Shown: positions 11,230 through 21,465, counted from the first letter of the stretch. The stretch: 64,000 bases of DNA from Miscanthus floridulus (GCF_019320115.1 NC_089587.1:108735158-108799157), one strand, 5' to 3'. Program-made: numbers and translations. Notes: generated by a model from the letters alone, not told the origin.

Positions 11230-12340
11230 TGTCGCAGGGTTAGAACCGTGGCAAGCATTGTTGTTCGAGTTGATGTTAGAGTACGTGTCTATGGTGGCTC
11301 AGGTGGACTTAAGAACACAAGAATCACAGAGAGGACGCAACGGTTTATCCTGGTTCAGGCCGATCAGTGCCCTACGTCTAGCAGCTGATGATCCTTATAC
11401 TAAAGAGCACCCAAAATTCAGGGGTTACAACAGAGTGTATAGGAGGAAGAGAGAGATTTGGTAGGGGGTTAGCTCAGTGCTAATCCTGAGGTTGCCTCAC
11501 CGCTAGTGTAGCCTTCCCCTCGTCGAAGAAGAGGAAGACAGCGGATGCGGTGGAGGAGCTCTCGGTGCCCCTCTCTAGCTTGCTTTGCTCTCAGTGCTGA
11601 GTAGGAGCGGATGGATGGTGAGGAACAGAATGATCTGTCTAGGATCGTCCTCCCCCTCTAGGATCCAACTTTACCCCTTATATATCGAGATAGGTCAGGT
11701 ACATGGTGGTTTAGGGGGTTGAGCCTATGGTCTACATGCGCCGGAGTCCAGGAGGGTCTTCCAGCTGCGCTCTATGGACCATGGAGATGTCGTGGAGCCA
11801 AAGAAGCCCTGGGCATCGTCCGACTGTCTGACACTCTGCGTGTCAGGCTGTGTCGGCTTGGACCGGCCTCCCCGAGTGGACCTTCTAGAGTCTTCTTGGT
11901 GGCGAAGGAGGTCGGCTCCAGGGGCTGACGCATGGGCCCAGGAGCCCCCGAGCCCCTGGAGGCCGAGGGGAAACTTGTCTTCTTGTGTCACGCCCCGTGT
12001 GTGACCCTATCGAGGGAGCAGCAGGCAAGGCCGCGCCCAAAGTGCTGCGTCGAGGAGCCCCCAAGCCTCGATGGCTCAGGGCATGTCGTCTTGTGCCCGA
12101 GCCTTCGCTAGCGTCGTTGGCAGGGCAGGAGCCGAGGGTCGGGCTTAGGTTTCTCGTCGATCGGGAGCTTGAGGCTCGGTCGAGCCCCCGAACCCTGAGC
12201 AGAGGCGTTGGCGTGCTCAGGCTCGGGCAAGTTCCTTAGTCTGAGGGTGCGCGTGAGCGTACCCGATGGGTATAGCCCCCGAGCCCCGGTCGATCCTAGA
12301 GAGATCGGTCTGGAGGGTCTCCTCGGTTGGGAACCATAGA
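11230..12340 (-). repeat. 5' LTR of the Tat-type element, outer edge unresolved
   Basis: The LTR/primer-site junction at 11230 is clear (TGTCGCAGGG on the plus strand, that is ...CCCTGCGACA on the minus). A minus-strand TATA-like box (GATATATAAGGGG) lies near 11.68 kb. The right edge is not certain. AGCCCCCGAG tracts like the purine tract beside the large element's 3' LTR occur near 11.94 kb and 12.27 kb, so the LTR may end at either, with the remainder being 3' untranslated sequence of a rearranged copy. Confidence 0.5.
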
Positions 12341-12363
12341 TCCCGAGACTTAACATACCCATT

Positions 12364-12737
12364 TGTTAGGATCTCGTCAGCGGGCGTATCCAAACGATAG
12401 CTAGGATCGTTCTGTTGCGCATATCGTGTAACAAGCTAGGAAACCAATCTATTAGCCCCATTGCCCCCATTGTAACCCTACCTCTCCTGCCTATATAAGG
12501 GAGGGTAGTGACCTCGGCCTCGGGATCCACCTTCCACCATTCCAATCTACTACGTAGCTAGGAGCAACAGCCCCTGTAATTGAGCATACGAATACAAGAG
12601 CAGCCGCACCACTGGAGTAGGGTTTAGCGCGCCACGGCGCCCCAAACCAATATAAATCTCTGTGTCCCGTGTGCTACCATCTGATTCTGTCTACGCGATC
12701 ACGTTGCTGGATATTACCAGAGCAAAATAATCCGACA
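12364..12737 (+). repeat. Solo-LTR-like sequence, plus orientation
   Basis: The piece starts TGTTAGGATC and ends ATCCGACA, giving TG...CA ends with a short inverted repeat (TGT-AGGA / TCCGACA). It has a TATA-like box (CCTATATAAGGGAG) near 12.49 kb and the AATATAAATCTCTGTGTC segment near the right end that is common at R-U5 of grass gypsy LTRs. The flanking five bases do not match (CCATT left, CTTTA right), so a clean insertion is not shown. Confidence 0.4.
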
Positions 12738-15016
12738 CTTTATGAGAGACAAATGGACCATGTATCAATTGTGAAGAGGTAACTATTATATGAGTAAGCT
12801 GAGACAATGGGCTGCAAGGATACATACAGCCAGTAGCAGGCTATATTATTAGCCTTGCTCCGAATCAAGGATGCAGACTAGCTTTTAATGGAAGGATGCT
12901 GCCAAGCTGTAAACTAATCGTAATAGGCTTTCCACACTCTTTATGAACTTTTGAATGCCAAAACAATGTTTTTTATGTGACAGAGGGAGTAGTAAAATAT
13001 GATAGATGAGCAGTTAATACACACCATGTACAGTAGGGTATGTAGGTCATTGTTCATTAGTCTTGGTATACATGAAAGATCCTACAACGACGGTTTTTAT
13101 GGGACGGAGGGAGTAGAACACAAGAACGCCTATGATTACTTATTGTTAATTTGAAGGCAGCCCTGTTTGCTTGAACTTCTTAGCCCGGCTTATCAGTCAT
13201 GGTACAATATTTTTTCTCTCACAACAAAACAGCATCAGCCGGCTTATCAGCCGTAGAAACCATCAGCCGATTTGTTTATGAATGTATGCATAAAGGTGAT
13301 TATAATAGTTATACAGTGGATAAATTAGACACACTAAGAAGACTAAAAACAGCAATTGGACCACAGCTTTTGGCCCAAATAAACAACTGAGGTAATAATT
13401 TTTTAATAAGGTTATAGGTTATTTAGTTGTCTGTCCTAAGGTGTGGCAAACAGCCCTACCTTACCAACCTCAATTATTGGTGCTAAACTAGCTAATTAAG
13501 AAAGTTGTTAACATCAAGTTTAACAACTTGCATATCTAGAGCTAGAGTTATAACCATCACGATCTAACAGTCTGTTTGGCAGGGCTCCACCACTAAAAAA
13601 GTGAATCTAGATTCTAGATTCACCATGGAGCAGCTCTACCATGGATCTACTAGGAAACTGTTTGGCTAGACAGCAGCTCCAATCCATGAAACTGAGATTT
13701 TGGTTGGATTGACCTGTTTTGCCGTGGGGTTGTATGATCTATCTTTCTTCATATAGTACACGTGTTTTGTTCATATTTATTCACAAAATGGTAATTTTTT
13801 CAACACAAATGCAATATCTTGGACATAAATATTCATGAGCATTCAGCATTGACGTACAAGATAGATAATTAACTAATCCATGTTCATGACAACGTCTCAA
13901 AACTATTAAGATTATCGTCCATACATAAAATTGTGAAGGACTATGCATACAAGCACGATCTGAAGCCGAAGTTCTCGCCGGCAAACTTTTTTGGCGAAAG
14001 TTTGGCGTATTTTTTTTTCGGCCATCTCTGGCGTCCCCCGCGAATTCTGACACCACCACGAGGTCTGTCTCGATCTCTTCTACACTGTCATGCTTTTCGT
14101 TTCATCAATCCGATGGTTCATCAATTCACCATTTTCTCCAACTCATTACATTAGAGAAGTATGTTAAGCTCCGATTCCATTTACTCCATATCCAAACTGA
14201 TGGTGACGTCTTGGTGCGGCAACAGTTAAAAATAATAGAATTGTAGTTACATGACAAACGTGTATTGAACTTTATTATCTGATATCATAGAGTTACCAAG
14301 TTTTTATTGAACAAATGGCATTGCAAAGTTATCAGAATGTGCATGCCTCTTCGATGATCTAAGGGTCTTGCTGGTTGAGATAAGCACGCTTGAAGGTATG
14401 TGAACCATTGCGTTTAGATAACTGTGTGGTGAAGTTGATGCCTTGTTGCCTTGTTGCTGCTCCATGGCCACAACACCAACAGTGCCCCACTCTGGCTGCA
14501 GGCCTTTGATGGCAACATGTTCTGTTAGTAATAGTGTATCCAGGCCTAATCAAAGGTTTTAGAAATTTTTACAGTTCCATAGGGTTATGAAGTGCAGATT
14601 GTTTACTGCATATATGTGCTTACCTTTAAATAGAACACCTGCTTCTCAAGTCCATTAGCCCTCACCACACTCTTGTATTCCTGACAAACAAATTGATAAA
14701 TGGTTATTAGTGCATCCAAACTACATCTTGATAGATAGGTTCACGACAATACAGCTAGTCACAGGTCCCATTATCACGTGGATGTTAACACTGAACAATT
14801 TGCAATATGTGCAGGAACTCAATAACAGAAGGGGCTGCTACAGTCCTGTTCAATCTTAGTGAAATATTAGTTGTTCTGTTTGGAGGTTTGCAAAGTTGGA
14901 TAGTGGTACTTGTTCAACTCATAAAGAGGAAATGCAAGAATGTAGAGTCAGACATTATTCTTTTTCTTGAAGATTCTTTGCAAACATATGTACTATGATG
15001 AAAAATCAGCATGATT
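12738..15016. other. Gene-poor stretch with MITE fragments
   Basis: AT-rich sequence. GGGACGGAGGGAGTAG at about 13,101-13,116 and GACAGAGGGAGTAG at about 12,980 are Stowaway-like right ends, but no matching left end (CTCCCTCCGT) is visible. About 13.56-13.76 kb (CTGTTTGGCAGGGCTCCA and neighbouring sequence) looks like a decayed Harbinger-type MITE. One exon-like block at 14,624-14,680 is listed separately. Other open frames here are short and match nothing I know. Confidence 0.4.
14624..14680 (-). CDS. Exon-like 57-bp block, unidentified
   Basis: On the minus strand a perfect TTTGTCAG acceptor precedes 57 in-frame bases translating EYKSVVRANGLEKQVFYLK, followed by a GTAAGC donor. The length is a multiple of three. 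I do not recognise the protein. The next possible exon to the left (14.56-14.36 kb) is not open in the phase this exon would give. It may be a leftover gene fragment carried by a transposon or a real exon of a gene lost here. Confidence 0.25.
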
Positions 15017-15155
15017 CAGTCTGTTCGGTTGGCTGGTTCGTTTCGTTGCTGGTTCGTGAAGAAGTACTGCTGGCTGGTTTGTGTGAGAGAAAAATACTGT
15101 TCCGGCTGGAAATTTACGATCATTTACGATAAGCCACAGCCAAACGAACAGGCTG
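15017..15155. mobile_element. MITE with 19-bp terminal inverted repeats
   Basis: The left end is CAGTCTGTTCGGTTGGCTG. The right end on the opposite strand is CAGCCTGTTCGTTTGGCTG, with 17 of 19 positions alike. The 139-bp interior has GTGAGAGAAAAATACTGTTCCGGCTG, a core shared with the MITE at 29.73-29.86 kb and with fragments near 13.2 and 21.55 kb. No coding capacity. Confidence 0.7.
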
Positions 15156-15519
15156 AATGAATGTCACGTGACAAGCAAATATAATCCAGTGAATTTCAGC
15201 AACATTGATCAAAACAGGGCTATTGATGAGTTTATATTTTAGGCAACGGAACATTTGCAGCTTGAGTTTATTTTTTTATTTTTTTTAATGTCACTGGGCC
15301 CCCACTTGAATGTATATTGATATAGCCCCAAATCGGCTCGTTTTATGTTTTACAACGTTTAGGAGTAAGAAAACAACAGCAGCGCCCTAGCACCAGCAAG
15401 ACATAGGAGCTCTTCAACGATGCCTCCGGGGAGGTAAATGATGCCAACACGTAATCATCGCCACCCAAGCAGGAGCTTAGTGAGGTTTTCACCCGAGCCT
15501 TGTGGCGAGGGGTAGCTGC

Positions 15520-16250
15520 ACCGCGACAGAAGGGGTGCCGGCCACCGCCACACCGTGCGAAGCCGTTCCCGAACTCTCACGCGACGGTGGGAGGAGCGCA
15601 CCGGCAAGCGTCCGCGCTTGGACGAAGGGAGGTGGGTGATGCCGGCCGCCGCCACACTGCGCGGAGCCGTTCCCGGACTCGCACGCGACAATGGTAGGCA
15701 CGCACTGGCAAGCGTCTGCGCCCGGGGAGAAAGGGTACCGGCCGCTGCCACACCACGTGGAGCCGTTCTCGGACTCGCCCGCGTTGGTGGGAGGAGCGCA
15801 CCGACAAGCGTCCACGCCTAGAGAGGGGCGAGGTGGCGGCCGCTGCCACACCGTGCGGAGCCGTTCTCGGACTCGCCCACGACGGTAGGAGGCGTGCACC
15901 ATCTGGATGGAGGGAGGGGTGTGTCGGCCACCGCCACACCGCGCGGAGCCGTTCTCGGACTCACCGCGACGGTGGGAGGCGCGCACCACCTGGATGGAGG
16001 GAGGGGTGTGCCAGCCACCGCCACACCACGCAAAGCCGTTCCTGGACTCGCCCGCGATCGTGGAAGGCGCGCACCGGCAGTCATCCGCGCCTGGACAGAG
16101 GGTGGGGTGTCGGCCACCACCACAACGTGCGGAGCCGTCCGGACTCGCCCGCCATGGTGGGAGGCACGCACCGACAAGCGTCCACGCCTGGACGAAGGGG
16201 GGTGCCGGTCGCCGCCACACCACGCGGAACCATATTCGGACCCAGTGGCG
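15520..16250 (-). repeat. GC-rich minisatellite, about eight units of 87-104 bp
   Basis: The anchor AGCCGTTC (or a close variant) recurs at 15561, 15665, 15761, 15859, 15947, 16034, 16133 and 16228, so units are 87-104 bp with length changes in the linker. Each unit carries a GGCGGTGGCCGGCAC-like part and a GGCGCGGACGCTTGCCGG-like part on the minus strand. Long open frames in all six frames over this array come from its periodicity and GC content and are not genes. Confidence 0.85.
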
Positions 16251-16822
16251 GAGGGTAAAGCAAATTGAAGGGGGGGCCAATTTTTTTTTAAAGTCAACTA
16301 CAGTTAATATAAAAATGAAGTTTCAAGTGGATTTTCGTCTCCCCCTTCTTTTCCCCAACAGTCGATCTAGCATAATCATACCAAATTAACTAGTAACAAC
16401 TATGAAAAAAATTGGGATCCAAGAAACACAACCTGTAGCAGCAAGAGGCGGAGGCGCGGACATCTGCACAACGACGACGGGCACCACGACGATGCGCCGC
16501 AAGCTTCGAATCGGTGAGTGTGTTACTCGGCTGTTGGCGGCCTGGGCGTAGCATTCGGAGATGCGAGCGCTGAATCAGTTCCATCGGGCGGCGACGGCGG
16601 CGGCGGTCGGCCACCTTGTTGCAATGTTGCTGGCTCGCTGCCCACGCGGCCACGCCCCACCACCAAGCCTTTGCGTGCGTGAGTGTTGGCTGATGGGTGG
16701 CGTGTTGGCCTGTTTTAGAGTTCTACTAGGATGGAGGCCTGGATAAGCACTGGGCCTTGAGAATTTCTAGCAGGCCAAGGGGGGCCGGAGCCCAGTTTCA
16801 CCTCCACTGGGCTCCGTCCGTG
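16243..16822. mobile_element. hAT-like non-autonomous element nested in the VNTR retroposon
   Basis: The left end is CAGTGGCGGAGGGTAAA. Near the right end the opposite strand reads CAGTGGAGGTGAAA (end at about 16,809). The 8-bp TTCGGACC occurs immediately left (16235-16242) and at 16823-16830, which would fit an 8-bp hAT target duplication if a dozen extra bases on the right belong to the element. The same CAGTGGCGGA terminus is found on the MITE at 18,962-19,126. Confidence 0.4.
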
Positions 16823-16913
16823 TTCGGACCCGCCCGTGATGGTGGGAGGCATGCACCGGCAAGCATCCGCGCCAGCACGGTGGGGCAAGCATCCGCACCA
16901 GCTTGAGTTTATT

Positions 16914-17689
16914 GCTTGCATTCCATGAAAAATTTATCATATTGGTGCAAGGTTCATCCTCAAGCAGTTCTTCGGTATCACAACACGTAGATGTCACATT
17001 GAATCTATAAGCTCATATATTAGAGTAAAAGTATTACACACGTTGATTAAAAATGGAATTTCTTACCCAAAAAGCACAAAGAAACTGTGTATATCGTGGA
17101 ACAAACCTAAACCTAGAAATCTTGGCATATAGAAACCTCCAGGTGTTTGAGGCATTTTATCCAACATATTTCGTGAGTGACCAGAGTGCCGTTCCAGTCT
17201 TGGGGCTTCAACTGCATTTGCAAAATAAGGGCATGTTTGGAACATATGAATTTCACATGAATCTCACAGGAATCAGTTCAATTTCATAGAAAAAACATAG
17301 GAACACATATTTTTTCCTGCAATGCAATCCAAACAGGACCTAGGACCATAGACTGCGGAAATTTTTCTCCCACGCAAGAATCGAGGGCAAGCACAGGGAA
17401 GCGGGGCAGGACTTGGGCTCAAAGCCGATGCCGGACACATCTGCTGCAGGCTGCAGCTCCGGCGTGAGGACGATCTGACAACCCAGGCGTGCAAGAGGAT
17501 ACCTCACCATGTGGCAAAATATCTCGACGCCGATCACGTGCTCGGCGATGCAGGCCGCCCTGCTGGTGGCTGCGTCCTAGTAGCCCATATTGCCGTGATT
17601 GGCCAAATATTTGCGTGCCCCGGGGCAGATGTATACCCCTTATAAACAGCCGTTGGATGCTTTTAAAGATTCACCAACAAACCCTCACC
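16914..17689. other. Intergenic stretch with a decayed MITE
   Basis: No gene recognised up to the O-methyltransferase remnant. About 17,228-17,342 (GGGCATGTTTGGAACATATG to CCAAACAGGACCTA) resembles the GTTTGGAA...CCAAACAGG elements also seen at 20.34-20.58 kb, so it is probably a MITE. The segment 17,395-17,600 is GC-rich and could hold the lost N-terminus of the methyltransferase, but I cannot align it. Confidence 0.35.
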
Positions 17690-18665
17690 GCACGTCTTCG
17701 GTGAGAGCGAAGATACTGTTTACAGCTCACTCCGGCGTCCCGCCTCCTCGTAAGCGGCGAGGGGGCACCGACCTCATGCGACATGTCCCTGATGCTGCGC
17801 CTTTTGATGCGCCCCACTACGCTGGTCGCCACCTACCTCAGCCTGGAAGAGTTGTTCAAGGATGCCGGCGCCACCACGACGCTCTTTGAGGTGGCGCACG
17901 GCATGTCCCCGTGGAGTTTGACCAAGAATGATGCGCTGTACAACAAAACCTTAAACGACGGGTGTGCGGCGGACAGCAATTTGGCCATGGATACGCTCTT
18001 GAAAGACCCGGAGGTGCAGGTATATTCCGCGGGCTCAGTTCGCTCATTGACGTCAGCGGTGGCCACGGCGCCGCTCCGGCGGCCATTGCTAGGGCCTTTC
18101 CGCACATCCAGTGCAGCGTGTTAGACCTCGAACAGGTGGTCGGTCACTGTCAGCGAGGCACCTGCTGATGGCACGGTGAAATTCATCGCCGGTGACATGT
18201 TCGAGTCTATCCCGGCTGCAGATTGTGTTTTTACTTAATATAAGGTACTCCTGTACTGTTCTGCATTACTACATACGTATACTACTAATACTGTTATCTA
18301 ATGCCGCTGCCAATGCTACTACATACTAATAGTTTTATCTACCTGTCTATATATATGTATTTCAGTATGTTCTGCATTGTTGGGATGACGACAGCAGCGT
18401 CGAGATACTCCGACAGTGTAAGGGAGCAATCCCTACAAGAGACGCCGGAGGAAAAGTGGTAATCATGAATATGGTGGTCGGGTATGGTTCACCAGATATG
18501 TTTGTCAAAGAGACATGCGGATGATGCGATACGTTGGGGGTTGAGCGAGAGGAGCATGAATGGAAAAGGATTTTCTTAGAAGCTAGATTCAGTGATTACA
18601 GAATCACGCCGACATCATTGGGTTTCCAATCGGTCATCGATCGAGGTTTTTCCATGAAGAAGCTT
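17690..18665 (+). pseudogene. Plant O-methyltransferase (COMT/ZRP4-like) pseudogene
   Basis: The family moves a methyl group from S-adenosylmethionine to hydroxyls of phenolics. Recognisable blocks run through different frames: FGESEDTVYS near 17.70 kb; LEELFKDAGATTTLFEVAHG and [11 protein letters not shown] near 17.84-17.94 kb; [20 protein letters not shown] (SAM motif I, usually DVGGGHG, here with Ser) near 18.03-18.10 kb; then VKFIAGDMFESIPAAD. A probable intron runs 18,245-18,365 (GT...TTTCAG). The last exon gives YVLHCWDDD (usual LHDW, Asp lost) and EREEHEWKRIFLEARFSDYR. At least three frameshifts occur, plus a TGA at 18522-18524. Only the catalytic and C-terminal parts survive. Confidence 0.75.
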
Positions 18666-18938
18666 GGCCAGTGTCAGGAAAAATATATATCATTACTAAT
18701 AAGTTATTAATAAGACACACATGATGATGCGTATGGCCACATATATATGGGCAAATATATTTTAAATGCATAAGAATGAGAAAGGATTAGCATTGTACTG
18801 CCGTTAGGCTTCTCACGAGTCAGCAAACCACATCCTGGCGACCCGTCGGCAGCTCGCAGGCCCAAGATCTCGGCTAGGATATCTGGGCCAGAATGGGCCT
18901 GCGTCGTTTTCAATGAGAAGCCCACAGCGGAGTGAGAC

Positions 18939-18962
18939 ATATATATATATATATATATATAT
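18939..18962. repeat. (AT)n microsatellite
   Basis: About a dozen AT units. The TA run continues on the far side of the MITE at 18,962-19,126, so the MITE appears to sit inside a TA repeat. Confidence 0.85.
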
Positions 18963-19126
18963 AGTGGCGGATGTGGGATGCGGGATAAGGGGGGGCTAAA
19001 ACAACAGAGATGTTGATTTGCACGAAGATTTAACGGTGAAATCAAGTTTTTACTACAATAATTAGCATTGAAATCAAGAAATTAGGGGGGGCTGGAGCCC
19101 CCCAGCCCCCTTTGGATCCGCCACTG
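18962..19126. mobile_element. MITE, hAT-like CAGTGGCGGAT termini, in a TA repeat
   Basis: The left end is TAGTGGCGGATGTGGGATGC. The right end on the opposite strand is CAGTGGCGGATCCAAAGGGG. The 165-bp body is rich in G runs on one side and C runs on the other (GGGGGGGCTGGAGCCCCCC). TATATATA lies on both sides, so an 8-bp duplication cannot be told from the repeat. Confidence 0.65.
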
Positions 19127-19541
19127 TATATATATATATGAGAGGAGTGGGCCCCCTCACAAAAAAAAAATATGATGGGAGTGGGGAATTTGTAATCATC
19201 TTAACCCTGAAGCAACTGCATTCTATCGTATCAACCGGCTGAGGCCGGAACGCTACCTATATTCGCTCTTTTACTGTTTATCTTCTCCGACTCCGGTCGG
19301 TTAGCAGACACGAGTCACGAAGACGTGCGCCATGGTTTTCTGCTGAGTTGCATGGCTACAAACATTTATCTGTATGCAACCAAGAATGAAACATGCTGAA
19401 GTTGGCATCACTTTTCTTATCAGATCTCTTACTACCTTCCGTTCCGCTCTTTGAAGTTCCATTTACATGCTGATGGAATAACTCAAGCTGGGACTGCCGT
19501 GGTTAAATATTGCTTTCCATAGCATCTGAAACTACCTCTTG

Positions 19542-20038
19542 TTACAGTTTTTTGGAACGTGCTGCTTTGTAGTAATAGCACTGTCGAGAGATATATATAT
19601 CTGTGGAGTCGGCAATTTGAAGCTCAGCACTTGCTGATGTCTCAGTGTTAAAATCCTTGTTTGAATTATCGCCGTTTCCCTTTTCGTTTCCTGGATCTTC
19701 CTCTGCCACTGGGTCTACATCCATGTCAATGGGCATTAGGTTCTCAGAGTTGTCTTCCGTTTCAAGTCTGAATTGCAAGTCAAAAACATAGTCTCCGATC
19801 ACTACTTCAACAAATTCAGGAATGATGTCAGGGTTAAGTATTGCTACCCTGATTGACTGATTCTCCCATATTTGTGTTCTTTTGTGAGTTTCATATCCAC
19901 ATTGTGAGTCACCCGTAATATTGAGGCAACAGCCCAAGTTATGGGGAATTCCATCAAGTCATCAAAAAATCCTTGGAATTGAACCCAAGTCTTTGGAATT
20001 TCATAAGCCTGTTGTGACCCTTTTACTGCAAAGACCAT
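19542..20038 (-). pseudogene. DUF4283-like fragment (zinc-knuckle / LINE ORF1-like family)
   Basis: The first frame begins MVFAVKGSQQAYEIPKTWVQ and runs through FPITWAVASILRVTHNVDMK. At about 19.86-19.85 kb the frame shifts, and the match continues with SIRVAILNPDIIPEFVEVVI and GDYVFDLQFRLE. This is the pattern of the plant DUF4283 domain found in LINE ORF1 proteins and in many captured gene fragments. After it comes an acidic, low-complexity tail (MDVDPVAEEDPGNEKGNGDN). The usual CX2CX4HX4C knuckle is not present. One frameshift plus loss of the 5' part make it non-functional. The family name is from memory. Confidence 0.5.
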
Positions 20039-20136
20039 TTTAGCTTTAGTGCATTTAGTCCACGGCTCTCAACTGGTCCGTCACCGAGGCCGAGGCCAAG
20101 AGTTTGTTTGAAAGCTTATGAAAAAATGGACTTGGG

Positions 20137-20151
20137 CAAATTATTGGTGAA

Positions 20152-20186
<35 letters not shown>

Positions 20187-20316
20187 AATGTCTCTCTATC
20201 TCTTTGTGGATTTTTTTGTGTAAAGATCTCTCATAAATATTTATTCTCTTTTATCCTCTAGTTGTTGTTTTTTTCTAGAACAGACCGCCTGGACTTTTTT
20301 TTTCTCAAATTATTGG
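20137..20316 (-). mobile_element. Short retroposon with poly(A), flanked by CAAATTATTGG
   Basis: CAAATTATTGG occurs at 20137-20147 and 20306-20316. Just after the left copy lies a run of about 26 T (poly(A) on the minus strand). The 120-bp body is T-rich with no tRNA-like boxes seen. It fits a short minus-strand retroposon with an 11-bp target duplication. The flanks beyond the 11 bases are only partly alike. Confidence 0.4.
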
Positions 20317-20339
20317 AAGGGAAGGAAAGAAAAGTTAAG

Positions 20340-20580
20340 GGCTCCTTTGGAACATAGGGTAGGAATAGTATAGGAATAAGAAAAATATAGGGACCGTTTA
20401 GAACGCAGTAATTTCACAGAAATTTCACATGAATTAATTCAATTTCACAGTTAAAACGTAGGAATATGAAAATTTTCCTTTCTTCCAAACAGGCCCATAG
20501 GATTTGATGTGACAAGTTCCTCTAATCCTATAAGAATTCAATCCACAGGAAAATATCCAGGAGACCCTTTGGCCACTCAG
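20340..20580. repeat. Decayed MITE-like sequence (CTTTGGAACA...CCAAACAGGC)
   Basis: The block has GGGACCGTTTAGAACGCAGT and TTCCAAACAGGCCCATAGG as outward pieces and repeated AATTTCACA/AATTCAATTTCACAG inside, related to the sequence at 17.23-17.34 kb. No coding capacity. Confidence 0.4.
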
Positions 20581-20651
20581 GTGAAATACAGGAATGTGTA
20601 CTAGCCGTTTGCATTGAAAGCAACAAGCTAGCCGTTGCAAGTGTTGATGTG

Positions 20652-20752
<101 letters not shown>

Positions 20753-20918
20753 GTGCGCGCCTGTACAAACTACAACACCTGCTCATCTCCAAGCACACAG
20801 TTCGTCTCCAAACACAAGCTCATCTCCAATCACTTCAAGAGCTCTGACTACATACTTCATACAGTGAAGTAGTGGTCAACTTTTTTTCGGGATTACACAG
20901 TATAATACAAACACTTGC

Positions 20919-21200
20919 GGAACAAGGGGGGCCAACAGGGGCTGTGCTCAAACACCCCCCCCCCCCCCCCCTCCCCCAAGAACAGTAGATTTTATTGAAT
21001 ACTTATATAGATATTTAAATTTATAGCACAAAAAATATCAATTTTCACTTATTTTTTTTATTAAAATATTATGATTTTGGTTATAAAATAGTGTAAAAGT
21101 TTAAAAAAATATTGAAACATATAATTATGTATATTTTATCACACTAAAAAATGTGATCATATTTGTCCAGCCTCTTAATCAAAATCGTTGATTCCGCCTC
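20919..21200. mobile_element. MITE-like element with C-tract and degenerate termini
   Basis: The left part is TTGCGGAACAAGGGGGGCC. The right part on the opposite strand is AGAGGCGGAATCAACG. An 18-C run with one T occupies about 20,955-20,976. The interior is AT-rich. The termini resemble the CAGTGGCGGA group seen at 16.24 and 18.96 kb but are more decayed. Confidence 0.35.
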
Positions 21201-21205
21201 TGGAC

Positions 21206-21465
21206 ACTTACAACGCACGTACACTTACCCCTATAAACGCACGTACGCAAACCCTACCCTTATGAGCATCTTTGAAGACTGGACCAGTAAATCCTCGAGA
21301 TTGATGAAATCACCACAAGTGTCTCGTTGTCGACAGGAACGTCTCCTACCACTAAAAGCACAACGCATTTAAATCCTAAAAGATTCGCTCCCACGGGAAT
21401 CAAACCCAAGACCTAAGGTGCTACCGAGGCTCTGGTAACCACTAGGTTGCAGACCATTTCACGTA
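21206..21465 (-). mobile_element. SINE, Au-like (tRNA-derived)
   Basis: Read on the minus strand: a tRNA-like head with CCTAGTGGTTACCAGAGCC (box A region, about 21.44-21.42 kb) and GGTTTGATTCCCG (box B, 21407-21395), then a body ending in TTTATAGGGGTAAGTGTACG and GTGCGTTGTAAGTGTCC. From memory this matches the Au SINE family of grasses. No clean target duplication was found. A related fragment lies at 37.19-37.29 kb. Confidence 0.6.

Larger units (their letters stand above)
6335..12340 (-). mobile_element. Non-autonomous Tat-type gypsy element (gag and protease only)
   Basis: Read on the minus strand: LTR from 11230 rightwards, primer site at 11210-11227, gag remnants (about 11.16-8.95 kb), protease (8.79-8.29 kb), then about 1.9 kb without RT, RNase H or integrase, then the Tekay element at 6329. 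Gag and protease match the Tat element at 48.7-64 kb block by block. The primer site has the same spacing from the LTR. The 3' LTR is missing from the window, probably displaced to the left by the Tekay insertion. The arrangement resembles Dasheng-type partners of autonomous Tat elements; this is inference. Confidence 0.65.
15273..16898 (-). mobile_element. Composite non-LTR retroposon with internal VNTR and poly(A)
   Basis: A perfect 15-bp direct repeat, CAGCTTGAGTTTATT, flanks this block (15258-15272 and 16899-16913). Inside the left copy lies a T-rich run (TTTTTATTTTTTTTAA), that is a poly(A)-type tail of a minus-strand retroposon. The body is a unique 3' part (15.29-15.5 kb), a GC- and CpG-rich tandem array (15.52-16.25 kb) and another partial unit at the 5' end (16.83-16.90 kb). 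A MITE-like element sits at 16,243-16,822. There is no ORF with known domains. The overall plan recalls SVA elements of apes, but there is no claim of homology. Confidence 0.6.

Noticed and set aside
12960..13120. A Stowaway MITE between two GAGGGAGTA motifs
   Set aside because: Both motifs point the same way, so they cannot be the two ends of one element; only fragments are supported.
15455..16389. Long overlapping open frames (up to 263 codons) in all six frames
   Set aside because: They follow the unit length and GC content of the minisatellite; repeated CGGGRH-type phrases in each frame are the same DNA unit read in different phases.
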